64,000 nt of DNA from Selaginella moellendorffii (taxonomy: Eukaryota > Streptophyta > Lycopodiopsida > Selaginellales > Selaginellaceae). Position numbers and translations under genes: made by a program. Below are positions 10,861 to 22,491 of the stretch, one piece after another (position 1 is the first letter of the stretch; each line of letters opens with the position of its first letter). The notes beneath the pieces are model-generated. The model saw only the letters and a program-made list of their open reading frames with translations. It was not told where the DNA came from and did not search any database. The DNA lies in assembly GCF_000143415.4 (NCBI RefSeq), contig NW_003314383.1:286789-350788 (forward strand), in the 5' to 3' direction.

Positions 10861-11734
10861 ATGGCTCACACTTTTCTCTTTGCTACTTCTCTCTTCGCTG
10901 TTCTTGCTAGCGCTGTTCTAGCTACCAACACCAACAACTCATGTTTCCCAGGTAAGACTCTGCAAGCGATTTTACAACCAGTCACAAGCTTTATGTTCGC
11001 AGGCGATGCCACCGTCCAAATGTATAACGGCGACCTCAAACTCATGAGAGATCTCGAAGTTGGAGACAAGGTATTGTATTGCTCTTAAGTTTCTCGAAAG
11101 CCCATCTAAACGTGCCAGATCTAAAGGTTGCAGTGAGCAAAAACGTGTTCTCCGATGTCTACGCATTCGGCCACAAGGACGCCGATGTGATCTCCGAGTT
11201 CATCCAGGTCCACACCGCCTCAGACATGATCGAGCTTAGCGAGGGCCACTTCATCCCAGTCGACGCCAAGGGAAAGCTTGTGTACAAGCGAGCCAAGGAT
11301 CTCCAGGTTGGAGAAACTCTCTGGGGATCATCTCAAATCACTGGTAACATCATACTTCTTTTGAGACTTTGCTCTTACTTTTGACAATTATAGAACTTTC
11401 CAAGGTGGAGAAGCTGGGCCTCTACAACCCATTCACTCTCTCCGGCAACATCATGGTTAACAACGTGGAGGCTTCCTCCCACAGCGAGTGGTTCCTGGAC
11501 TCCCTCTTTGATGCCATTGGCGCAACTGAGTACCTCCCATATGCATACCAGGCCGTGCTCGCTCCACTTCGTGCCATCTACAACATTGTTGGGAAGGAAA
11601 TCTATGGAAAGGGTTATGCTGCCGTCAATTCTTGTGTCAACGTTGCTGAATTTGGAATGAAGCACGGAGGAAGCATTGCTCTCACCGTTGGAATCGCTGG
11701 AGTTGCAACAGCAATGCTGGCCACGAAGTCTTGA
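10861..11734 (+). CDS. Secreted Hog (Hedgehog-type Hint domain) protein, copy A
   Basis: Four exons (10861-10951, 11003-11070, 11127-11343, 11394-11734) join in phase to a 238-residue protein. Residues 1-21 form a hydrophobic signal peptide. The Hint domain starts at Cys28 (CFPGDATVQ) and continues with DLEVGDKV, FIQVHT (78-83), the catalytic-His block SEGH (91-94), DLQVGE and the closing block GLYNPFTLSGNIMVNN (134-149). This is the order of Hedgehog C-terminal domains, which self-cleave before the Cys. After Hint, residues 169-182 include LAPLRA, like the APLRL tail of Hedgehog proteins, and a hydrophobic Gly/Ala segment ends the chain. There is no Hedge signalling domain: only about six residues separate signal peptide and Cys28. 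The Hint Thr is Ser91. The exon 3 acceptor (TAAAG) was chosen because it restores phase. Confidence 0.87.
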
Positions 11735-12422
11735 GCAAAAATCAGGAGTAAATAAGAGAGAAATAATCACAATCCAGATCAAGTCAATGTAAATCTCCAG
11801 AACAAGAACAAAAGAAATGAGTGAAGAAACTGTGTGATGTCAAACAAAAGCTTCATTTCATGACATGCATCACAAAGATGCATAGATGTTTTCCAAGTTT
11901 TTCAAATGTATAAGAGGTTCTAAATGTATAATAAGGATAGTGGGTAAGTCGGGCATAGTTGACTAACCTAAGGTATAGTTTAGCTTTTGTTTGTGTTTTT
12001 GTCATTGTTTTGTGTCTGGATTGGGTCTAAGCTTAAATTTCATATTATGTTAGTTGGTGGAGTATTTATATCCTCGCATTAGACTACTAGTATGCTGAAA
12101 TAGTATTAAATTTCATTTGGCTCCATTTTACATGTTAGTTCTAGCATTGGGATGGTAAATGCTCTAATGTTATTTTAAGTTGCTTCACATTCCTATCCCT
12201 TCACTTTTTGTGCTGTACATTCAAGAATCCGTTCTATGCTTTAGTGCTATTACCCTTTAACCTTATCTTAGGAGTTTGGCACTATTCCTTCATTCAATAG
12301 TCTAAGGCCCTGAAACTCAAGTTCTACACCATTGTCCTTGGGATACATGGCATGTGATATATAGCACATGTGCTTCATGGTTATCATATGGTAAATCATC
12401 ATAGGATAAAAAGGTAAAAATC
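11735..12422 (+). repeat. Hog 3' flank and old family B LTR fossil
   Basis: Up to about 11980 this is Hog 3' flanking sequence shared with copies B and D. From about 11985 to 12422 the plus strand is a diverged reverse complement of the family B LTR. Landmarks such as GGGTCTAAGC, the TTGGTGGAGTA stretch and the terminal GGTAAATCATCATAGGATAA are recognisable. It abuts the gag fossil of the next unit. Confidence 0.78.
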
Positions 12423-13640
12423 ATGTGATATAAATTTTTATATTCCATGCACTCACATTGATGGAGTTGAAGAGTAGCTTTGATTGTCTTTGAGGAATGC
12501 TTAGATTTATATTTTTAATTTAGATCTAGTTTTTGGTTTAGATAATTAGTTTAGTTATTTGATGTTATGTGGTTGCAACTAAATAATTAATTTCAGTTGA
12601 TGGTGACATTCATGGCAAATGGTGCAACTCTTCTTACTCTTTCTGCCCATCCTTATATCTGGTCAAATTTTTTCTGTAGAAATCCCAAAGATGATATTGA
12701 TCATTGGTTCAATCACTTTACATTGATTGCCAATTATTATTTTTGAAATGATATCTAATATTTACACAAGTTTTTCACATATCTCCAAGAGACATTGTTG
12801 TAGTGGTACAATGGTTTAAGTGTGGAACCTCCTCCCAAATGTCTTCAAGCATGCATTTAGAAATGTTGATAATTGTGATGATGCCTTCTAACAATTGCAT
12901 CATCTTTGTCAGGGACCGTTTAAGTCAGTTATGCAATTTAATGTTTGAATCTAAAGCCTCTTACTTCGTGTAGAGCTTAAGTAAATAAAAATCAGAAATA
13001 TTTTCAAAAGAAATATAAAATGATTTGCTACACTTTAGATGTACCAATGCTTTGTTTGTTTAATAGTAGTGCTTATTATTTATTAATCTAATTGATCAAT
13101 AGGAAGTTTATAATTTCTAAACACGAGATTAAATTTATTACACATTAACCATTAAATGTTCTAGCATTAAATGGTAGAATATCCTAGAGTATTTAAATAT
13201 ATTCTAAATGTCTACTACCAATTCTAAATGGACAATCTATATTATCTCACTTAAGTAAGTGATAAACCAAATTTCCATTACCTAAACAAACATCCATAAA
13301 TTTTTTATTGAAATCATGCAAATTGAACCTGCCTCAAGGCCTACAACTGGACAACCTGTGTGCCTTGGGCCATTATCACTTTATTATTATAGATAGAATT
13401 GTAACAAAAAAAGTGTAAAGAATAAATAGAAATTTCTATGTTGTACATATTGATTTTTTTCAAGTCATCTACATATAGGAGGAGCTAGAACTAAGACATA
13501 TCTCATTTTATAGCTATTAAATATTAAATTTAATGCTTAATCTAGATTTATACTTATCATTATATTCTAAAATATATTACCCTAAACCGTAAATATCAAA
13601 TAATATTTAAGATATAACCCCTACTGATTGTTTAACACCA
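12423..13640 (+). mobile_element. Family A LTR/gag fossil and spacer, unit B
   Basis: Positions 12423-12960 are a diverged family A LTR tail plus gag in plus orientation, homologous to 7250-7750. The rest is AT-rich spacer homologous to 7800-8460. No open gene remains. Confidence 0.75.
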
Positions 13641-13644
13641 TATC

Positions 13645-15576
13645 AATGTTTTTCATATCTTCAATACAGTGCATAAACAGCAAAGAAATATCTAACTTCC
13701 AACCAGTTTTCAGCTTCTGGACATATCACACTTAGATCATCACTGAAGTTGAACCCAATTTTTGCTATAAAATGTCCATATTCCTAAACATAAATATTTA
13801 GATACTTAAATATAAAAATAAAAAACTCACAAAGTATGATGATGAAAAATTGCCAAATAATCATCCAATCCAGCCAACCTTGAATCTGTAGAAAAAATAA
13901 AATAACCTGACTCAGAATACTTAAGGCTCATCCCAAGTGCTATACTTCTTATATGTTGAAGTTCAAATTCAGTAGTTTTAAGAATCCTAGCTGTTTGTAA
14001 AGCTTCCAGCACTTCCTAAAAAACATAAAGAATAAAAGTAAAAAAATTTCAAATGATATAATATAATACCATGATAGGAATGTTGTACATTGATTTCCTA
14101 CTTTGGACAGTTTAGTCCCAGGGTCCTTTTGTAAATGCCGCTCTGAAAGTACAAAAACATTTTAGATTAAAAGCTAAAAATATTTGCTTGCCGAGAAAGA
14201 TCCTAAACATCGCCTGTGTTGCCCATCTCATCACGTTGTTAGCTAAGCAATTTGGATTTTCACAAAGCATCATTGTAAGGCCGCCACACTTGGTTTTTGA
14301 GCACGGAATGTATTTTGCGTTAGCAGCCAGCACAGCAGTGGAGAATAAACATTCTCCAGCCTTAGTCTGTGAAAGAACAGGAGTAAGCATCACAGAAACG
14401 ATACTGATTTACCTGATATTCTGGCATGACAAGAAAAGTGATTTACCTTAGATTTTGGCTCGAGCAGCATTGTGTCCTGAGAATTGGTGACCTTGTCCAA
14501 TCTACCCCCACAATCCTGTACAAAAATGAAATGGAATTAAACGTCACGTGTAATAAGGAAGAATGATTTACTTGCGACTTGAGCAACATCATCTCTGTTA
14601 TTCCCTCTGAATGCATTATGTCACATACGGCCGCGTCCTTGGCCACCCTGCCCTGGACACCAAGCTTGTCCCAAAGACGATCGTCAAAGACTGCCTTGGC
14701 AGGGACAAGCTTGGTGCCAGCCACACACGGCAGCACGTCGCGTAGAGCATCTTCAGCGAAAAAGAGGCCCATCTTTCTATTGATGCCAATACCGCGGAGA
14801 TCCACCACGACGCACTTTCTGATCCCGATCGCGTCCACAGCGTCCAGCTCCTTGACAGGATCCTCTCCACGGTCATGAGACGCCTGGACGAACTTCCTGG
14901 CCGACAGTGTCATGGGCATGCCCCGGAAGTCGTCGTAGTTGACGACCCAGTCCAGAGAGCCATACTGCAATGCCTTGGTGGGAACCGCCAGAAGGATGTA
15001 GCCAGTGGAGACCCGATTCTGCCAGATGGATTCCTTATAGACAAGGACTTGTTTAGCATCAAGCTCTCCTAAAGTTCCATCGATCACGAATTCCGCCGGA
15101 GGACCCCGACACCGCAGGCCGAGCTCGAACGTGGAAATGCAGCCCACGGCTTCGATGCTCCTGATCTGGCATGGCTCCAGCGGCGTCATTGAAGGCTCCA
15201 TTTCGTTGTCGTACAAGTAGGCTGGAATGCTCCAAGGCGCTCCCCAGTAAAGGGCATTTGCATGTGTACGACGCTGCTTGGGGCAGATGTTTCCATGAGC
15301 GTAGCTCAGGTGATCAAGCAACGTCGTGTCGGGGCAGCCGCATGCAGTCAACTGCCGGTTGTAGCAGATATCGCAGAAGAGGAACAAGGAGGTGGTGGTG
15401 TTATCATAGACGAGCTTGAGAGGAGGAGCAGGAGCACGAGGCCGAGCTCGAACCCGAGCTCGAGTTTCCGCGAGCGTGCCACATCCGCGGGCAACTCCTG
15501 TGCCCACAAGCTAAATGTTAGCTGCGCTCTTGCGCTCTTCTACTCACTCACCTCCAAAAAGCCGCCGCCAGAACAT
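13645..15576 (-). pseudogene. Partner gene, copy B (broken)
   Basis: Exons 1-4 are like copy A, with ATG at 15576 and the big exon at 15497-14572. Exon 5 has lost 10 bp near 14107, which shifts the frame. The following intron 6 has shrunk to 23 nt, too short to splice, and would be read through. Exon 8 starts with a 2-nt insertion giving an early TAG, and its 3' part is deleted. A product of roughly 400 residues followed by out-of-frame sequence is the most it could make. Confidence 0.82.
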
Positions 15577-15960
15577 GCCGCCCAACCAGGAGCAAGAGTT
15601 TATCTGCGAGTGTGCTGGGCAGATCCACTTATCCGCGAGTGTGCTAGGCAGATCCACCGATAGCTATAGACACTTTTAGGGCAAGGTTCTTAGAATATTC
15701 CTTGAAACTCCATTTTGCTTTCATTCTTTTAATGCTATATAAAAAGTTAATCTTTATAATGAACATTTAATTTCTTTAGTGAGTCGATGATGCGGCATCT
15801 CAAATATGTACTTAGAATTAAATAATTCTTTCTATCAAAGTTTTAGGATCACCAACTTGATCCGTTAGCCTCATGTCATAGGCACTCGTTTGTAGTATTT
15901 AACATCGGTTCTAGAGCTCCTTTTCCTATCTTTCTAGGCTTCCATAGTGTAGAGTTCTCT
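15577..15960. promoter_or_regulatory. Shared divergent promoter, pair B
   Basis: The 384-bp interval is homologous to that of pair A, with the same duplicated 28-bp motif next to the partner gene. The TATATAAAAAG box reading toward the Hog gene is kept near 15736-15747. Confidence 0.58.
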
Positions 15961-16845
15961 ATGGCTCACACTTTTCTCTTTGCTACTTCTCTCTTCGCTG
16001 TTCTTGCTAGCGCTGTTCTAGCTACCAACACCAACAACTCATGTTTCCCAGGTAAGACTCTGCAAGCGATTTTACAACCAGTCACAAGCTTTATGTTTGC
16101 AATCAAAACACAGGCGACGCCACCGTCCAAATGTATAACGGCGACCTCAAACTCATGAGAGATCTCGAAGTTGGAGACAAGGTATTGTATTGCTCTTAAG
16201 TTTTTCGAGAGCCCAGCTAAACGTGCCAGGTCTAAAGATTGCAGTGAGCAAAAACGTGTTCTCCGATGTCTACGCATTCGGCCACAAGGACACCGATGTG
16301 ATCTCCGAGTTCATCCAGGTCCACACCGCCTCAGACATGATCGAGCTTAGCGAGGGCCACTTCATCCCAGTCGACGCCAAGGGAAAGCTTGTGTACAAGC
16401 GAGCCAAGGATCTCCAGGTTGGAGAAACTCTCTGGGGATCATCTCAAATCACTGGTAACATCATACTTGTTTTGAGACTTTGCTCTTACTTTTGATAATT
16501 ATAGAACTTTCCAAGGTGGAGAAGCTGGATCTCTACAACCCATTCACTCTCTCCGGCAACATCATGGTTAACAACGTGGAGGCTTCCTCTCACAGCGAGT
16601 GGTTCCTGGACTCCCTCTTTGATGCCATTGGCGCAACTGAGTACCTCCCATATGCATACCAGGCCGTGCTCGCTCCACTTCGTGCCATCTACAACATTGT
16701 CGGGAAGGAAATCTATGGAAAGGGTTATGCTGCCGTCAATTCTTGTGTCAACGTTGCTGAATTTGGAATGAAGCACGGAGGAAGCATTGCTCTCACCATT
16801 GGAATCAATGGAGTTGCAACAGCAATGCTGGCCACGAAGGCTTGA
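15961..16845 (+). CDS. Secreted Hog protein, copy B
   Basis: The exons 15961-16051, 16114-16181, 16238-16454 and 16505-16845 have the same lengths as in copy A and give 238 residues. Signal peptide, Cys28, the SEGH block and the GLYNPF-like closing block are intact. Differences are few, for example Ile for Val at the start of exon 3, a Thr in HKDTDV and Asn in GINGVATAM. Intron 1 is 62 nt, 11 nt longer than in copy A, and ends in ACACAG. Pairing with the partner pseudogene means this Hog gene persists without an intact neighbour. Confidence 0.86.
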
Positions 16846-17084
16846 GCAAAAATCAGGAGTAAATAAGAGAGAAATAATCACAATCCAGATCAGGTCAATG
16901 TAAATCTCCAGAACAAGAATGAAAGAAATGAGTGAAGAAACTGTGTGATGTCAAACAAAAGCTTCATTTCATGACATGCATCACAAAGATGCATAAATGT
17001 TAAGTTTCTCAATTGTATAGGGGGTTTTAAATGTATAGTAAAGATAGTCGGGCATAGTTGACCAACCTAAGGTATAATTTCTTT

Positions 17085-17522
17085 TGTTTGTGTTTTTGTC
17101 ATTGTTTTGTGTTTGGATTGGGTGTAAGCTTAAATTCTATACCATGTTAGTTGGTGGAGTATTTATATCCTCACGTTAGACTACTAATATGTTGAAATAA
17201 TATGAAATTTCATTTGGTTCTGTTTTGCGTGTTAATTTTAGCATTGGGATGGTAAATGCTCTAATGTTGTTCTAAGTTACTTCACATTCCTATCCCTTCA
17301 CTTTTTGGGCTGTACATTCAAGAGCCCATTCTGTGCTCTTGTGCCATTACCCTTTAACCCTATCTTAGGAGTTTGGCACTATTCCTTCATTCAATGGCTT
17401 AAGGCCCTGAAACTCAAGTTTTGCACCATTGTCCTTAGGACACATGGCATGTGATATATGGCATATGTGCTTCATGGTTATCATATGGTAAATCATCATA
17501 GGATAAAAGGTAAAAATCATGT
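17085..17522 (+). repeat. Old family B LTR fossil, unit B
   Basis: This is the counterpart of 11985-12422 and a reverse-complement relative of the family B LTR. It ends with GGTAAATCATCATAGG followed at once by family A LTR-like sequence. Confidence 0.76.
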
Positions 17523-18512
17523 GATATAAATTTTTATATTCGATGCACTCATATTGACGGAGTTGAAGAGTAGCCTTGATTGTCTTTGAGGAATGCTTAG
17601 ATTTATGTTTTTAATTTAGATCAAGTTTTTGGTTTAGATAATTAGTTTAGTTATTTGATGTTATGTGGTTGCAACTAAATAATTAATTTCAGTTGATGGT
17701 GATATTCATGGCAAATGGTGCAACTCTTCTAACTCTTTCTACCCATCCTTATATCTGGTAAAATGTTTTTTGTAGAAATCCCAAAGATGATAATGATCAT
17801 TGGTTCAATCACTTTACATTGATTGCCAATTATTATTTTTGAAATGATATCTAATATTTACACAAGTTTTTCACATATCTCCAAAAGACATTGTTGTAGT
17901 GGTACAATGGTTTAAGTGTGGAACCTCCTCCCAAATGTCTTCAAGCATGCATTTAGAAATATTGATAATTGTGATGATGCCTTCTAACAATTGCATCATC
18001 TTTGTTAGGGACCATCTAAGTCAGTTATGCAATTTAATGTTTGAATCTAAAGCCTCTTACTTTGTGTAGAGTTTAAGTAAACAAAAATCAGAATTTTCAA
18101 AAGAAATATAAAATGATTTGCTACACTTTAGATGTACCAATGCTTTGTTTGTTTAATAGTAGTGCTTATTATTTATTAATCTAATTGATTGATAGGAAGT
18201 TTATAATTTCTAAACACGAGATTAAATTTATTACACATTAACCATTAAATGTTCTAGCATTAAATGGTAGAATATCCTAGAATATTTAAATATATTCTAA
18301 ATATCTACTACCAAATCTAAATGGACAATCTATATTATCTCACTTAAGTAAGTGATAAACTAACTTTCCATTACCTAAACAAACATCCATAAATTTTTTA
18401 TTGAAATCATGCAATCTTAATTGAAATCTTAATCTAGATTTATACTTATCATTATATTCTAAAATATATTACCCTAAACCCTAATTATCCAAGAATAACC
18501 CCTACTGATTGT
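17523..18512 (+). mobile_element. Family A LTR/gag fossil and spacer, unit C
   Basis: This is homologous to 12423-13640, with a diverged gag in plus orientation to about 18060. A deletion of part of the AT-rich spacer around 18415 makes this unit shorter. No gene remains. Confidence 0.74.
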
Positions 18513-20500
18513 TTAACACCATATCACATTACCATTCAAACCTAACAATTTTGTGGAGATGTTTTCCATATCTTCAATACAGTGCATAAACAGCAAAGAA
18601 ATATCTAACTTCCAACCAGTTTTCAGCTTCTGGACATATCACACTTACATCATCACTGAAGTTGAACCCAATTTTTGCTATAAAATGTCCATATTCCTAA
18701 ACATAAATATTTAGATACTTAAATATAAAAATAAAAAACTCACAAAGTATGATGATGAAAAATTGCCAAATAATCATCCAATCCAGCCAACCTTGAATCT
18801 GTAGAAAAAATAAAATAACCTGACTCAGAATACTTAAGGCTCATCCCAAGTGCTATACGTCTTATATGTTGAAGTTCAAATTCAGTAGTTTTAAGAATCC
18901 TAGCAGTTTGTAAAGCTTCCAGCACTTCCTAAAAAACATAAAGAATAAAATTTATAAGAAATTTCAAATGATATAATATAATACCATGATAGGAATGTTG
19001 TACATTGATTTCCTACTTTGGATCAACGTAGACAGTTTAGTCCCAGGGTCCTTTTGTAAATGCCGCTCTTAAAGTACAAAAACATTTTAGATTAAAAGCT
19101 AAAAATATTTGCTTGCCGAGAATGATCCTAAACATCGCCTGTGTTGCCCATCTCATCACGTTGTTAGCTAAGCAATTTGGATTTTCACAAAGCATCGTTG
19201 TAAGGCCGCCACACTTGGTTTTTGAGCACGGAATGTATTTTGCATTAGCAGCCAGCACAGCAGTGGAGAATAAACATTCACCAACCTTAGTCTGTGAAAG
19301 AACAGTAGTAAGCATCACAGAAACGATACTGATTTACCTGATATTCTGGCATGACAAGAAAAGTGATTTACCTTAGATTTTGGCTCGAGCAGCATTGTGT
19401 CCTGAGAATTGGTGACCTTGTCCAATGTACCCCCACAATCCTGTAAAAAAATGAAATGGAATTAATCTTCACGAGTAATAAGGAAGAATGATTTACTTGC
19501 GACTTGAGCAACATCATCTCTGTTATTCCCTCTGAATGCATTATGTCACATACGGCCGCGTCCTTGGCCACCCTGCCCTGGACACCAAGCTTGTCCCAAA
19601 GACGATCGTCAAAGACTGCCTTGGCAGGGACAAGCTTGGTGCCAGCCACACACGCCAGCACGTCGTATAGAGCATCTTCGGCGAAAAAGAGGCCCATCTT
19701 TCTATTGATGCCAATACCGCGGAGATCCACCACGACGCACTTTCTGATCCCGATCGCGTCCACAGCGTTCAGCTCCTTGACAGGATCCTCTCCACGGTCA
19801 TGAGACGCCTGGACGAACTTCCTGGCCGACAGTGTCATGGGCATGCCCCGGAAGTCGTCGTAGTTGACGACCCAGTCCAGAGAGCCATACTGCAATGCCT
19901 TGGTGGGAACCGCCAGAAGGATGTAGCCAGTGGAGACCCGATTCTGCCAGATGGATTCCTTATAGACGAGGACTTGTTTAGCATCAAGCTCTCCTAAAGT
20001 TCCATCGATCACGAATTCCGCCGGAGGACCCGACACCGCAGGCCGAGCTCAAACGTGGAAATGCAGCCCACGGCTTCGATGCTCCTGATCTGGCATGGCT
20101 CCAGCGGCGTCATTGAAGGCTCCATTTCGTTGTCGTACAAGTAGGCTGGAATGCTCCAAGGCGCTCCCCAGTAAAGGGCATTTGCATGTGTACGACGCTG
20201 CTTGGGGCAGATGTTTCCATGAGCGTAGCTCAGGTGATCAAGCAACGTCGTGTCGGGGCAGCCGCATGCAGTCAACTGCCGGTTGTAGCAGATATCGCAG
20301 AAGAGGAACAAGGAGGTGGTGGTGTTATCATAGACGAGCTTGAGAGGAGGAGCAGGAGCACGAGGCCGAGCTCGAACCCGAGCTCGAGTTTCCGCGAGCG
20401 TGCCACATCCGCGGGCAACTCCTGTGCCCACAAGCTAAATGTTAGCTGCGCTCTTGCGCTCTTCTACTCACTCACCTCCAAAAAGCCGCCGCCAGAACAT
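18513..20500 (-). pseudogene. Partner gene, copy C (frameshifted)
   Basis: The ATG at 20500 and the exon plan match copy A. Near 20028-20031 a run of four C bases has become three (ggaggacccgac), shifting the frame inside exon 2, so the reading frame is split between 20009-20431 and 19368-20036. Intron 6 has the same shortening as copy B, and exon 8 carries the same 2-nt insertion and a 10-bp loss. Copies B and C therefore share an ancestor that already had these 3' lesions. Confidence 0.84.
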
Positions 20501-20696
20501 GCCGCCCAACCAGGAGCAAGAGTTTATCTGCGAGTGTGCTGGGCAGATCCACTTATCCGCGAGTGTGCTAGGCAGATCCACCGATAGCTATAGACACTTT
20601 TAGGGCAAGGTTCTTAGAATATTCCTTGAAACTCCATAACTCGTTTTATTTTGCTTTCATTCTTTATATAAAAAGTTAATCTTTATAATGAACATG

Positions 20697-21403
20697 CGGC
20701 GACCTCAAACTCATGAGAGATCTCGAAATTGGAGACAAGGTATTGTATTGCTCTTAAGTTTCTCGAAAGCCCATCTAAACGTGCCAGATCTATAGGTTGC
20801 AGTGAGCAAAAACGTGTTCTCGGATGTCTACGCATTCGGCCACAAGGACGCCGATGTGATCTCCGAGTTCATCCAGGTCCACACCACCTCAGACATGATC
20901 GAGCTTAGCGAGGGCCACTTCATCCCAGTCGACGCTAAGGGAAAGCTTGTGTACAAGAGAGCCAAGGATCTCTAGGTTGGAGAAACTCTCTGGGGATCAT
21001 CTCAAATCACTAGTAACATCATACTTCCTTTGAGACTTTGCTCTTATTTTTGACAATTATAGAACTTTCCAAGGTGGAGAAGCTGGGTCTCTACAACCCA
21101 TTCACTCTCTCCGGCAACATCATGGTTAACAACGTGGAGGCTCCCTCTCACAGCGAGTGGTTCCTGGACTCCCTCTTTGATGCCATTGGCGCAACTGAGT
21201 ACCTCCCATATGCATACCACGCCATGCTCGCTCCACTTCGCGCCATCTACAACATCGTCGGCAAGGAAATCTATGGAAAGGGTTATGCTGCCGTCAATTC
21301 TTGTGTCAACGTTGCTGAATTTGGAATGAAGCACGGAGGAAGCATCGCTCTTGCTGGTGGAATCGCTGGAGTTGCAACAGCAATGCTGGCCACGAAGGCT
21401 TGA
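20697..21403 (+). pseudogene. Hog gene, copy C (5' truncated)
   Basis: The sequence joins the divergent promoter (…AATGAACAT) directly to the middle of Hog exon 2. The signal peptide, the catalytic Cys28 and intron 1 are deleted. Exon 3 also has CAG changed to TAG near 20973. The last exon (21063-21403) is intact and still encodes the closing Hint block and tail. No functional Hint protein can be made. Confidence 0.88.
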
Positions 21404-22200
21404 TGAAAAACCAGAAGTAGAATAAAATGTAAATTTCATTAACATATTTTATGCTTTTGATTATTCCCCATATATTCTCAATGGTTTATTGTTTGTTTAG
21501 TGGATATACCTAGATATTTTAGAACTTTTTACCATCTAATGGTTGTTATTCCTTTAGATTAATCTCGTGTTTATAATTTATGATTAAAGCATACTCTAGC
21601 TTATCTAGCTTTTATACCATTAGGTTAAACTTGTGGTTGTTAAAAAAGTTCTTAAACATGATGGAAAGTGTATTGTGTGGTTTATATGCTCAACTAGGAA
21701 AAACATTTTCTTGTAATACATAAATCATAATAATTTGTTATAATACAAACTAAGCAAACCCAACTTTTCTAAAATGTAATGTGTCACAATTTATTATTAT
21801 TTATCTAAAAAAAAGGCTTGATGTACCACAAGTAAAATAAAATAAAATTTCAAAAAATAGAAAAAGAAAAGAAAACTTTTGATTATTCCCCTTCTTTCTT
21901 TATATCCAACTCCCAATTTTATATTCTAAATGGTTCATTTGCATCTTGGTAGTTGATATACCTAAAATATAGTTGAATATTCTAGAATAGTAATAGTAAT
22001 TTAATGGCTATTATTTATTTATAATAATTTTATCATTAAATTTAAACATGGTTATAATTTATAAAATTTTCCCAAACACCTTCTAGCTCTAACTATTATA
22101 CCATTAGATAAATCTTGTGTTTATCAAAAACATTCTTAAAAATAATAATTTATTATTATTTTTCTAAAAATATTATTATAATGCTATTAAATAATAATAG
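21397..22200. repeat. AT-rich direct repeat downstream of Hog C
   Basis: Two diverged direct copies of about 400 bp begin at 21397 and about 21815. Both start with AGGCTTGATG, the last codons of the Hog gene, and share the TTTTGATTATTCCCC landmark. The end of the Hog gene was thus duplicated together with its 3' flank. No gene is seen. Confidence 0.6.
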
Positions 22201-22311
22201 TATCTTTAAATATGAATCTAAGTATATTTATATTTTAATTAATATATTAAATTAAGTGATTAGTTTCAAAATTTACAAAATTTGTTTCATTAATTTAATG
22301 AAAATTACTTT

Positions 22312-22476
22312 TGTGAGTGTTTAGAATATGGAAAGGGAATATAAAAAATATGCCCCAAAAACCCTAATTTATATATAGAAGCGAGTGGTTTGGATTGAAA
22401 CCAATCCAATGGCTACCAAAATCCCACTATGCTAATATTAGTATATGGCATAGTAGCCGTACACTTGGCCCTCACA
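22312..22476 (-). repeat. Family A short LTR (3' LTR, right copy)
   Basis: The plus strand is TGTGAGTG...GCCCTCACA, 165 bp with perfect TG/CA ends. A purine tract on the minus strand (AAGAGGAGGGGATGA) lies directly beside it at 22477-22491, as expected of a polypurine tract at a 3' LTR. Confidence 0.85.
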
Positions 22477-22491
22477 TCATCCCCTCCTCTT

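Larger units (their letters stand above)
1..11917. repeat. Segmental duplication, left copy
   Basis: This stretch is nearly identical and collinear with 27376-39117, at an offset of about 27.36-27.38 kb. It carries the same nested retroelement junction, the same inverted reverse transcriptase segment and the same divergent partner/Hog gene pair. Because the element-in-element junction is identical, the copies arose by DNA duplication and not by independent insertions. Homology fades just after the Hog 3' region. The left limit lies outside the window. Confidence 0.93.

Noticed and set aside
10861-11734. Hog gene as an intein or bacterial-type Hint toxin
   Set aside because: There is no terminal His-Asn, no homing endonuclease and no host protein around it. 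A signal peptide and Hedgehog-like tail fit Hog better.
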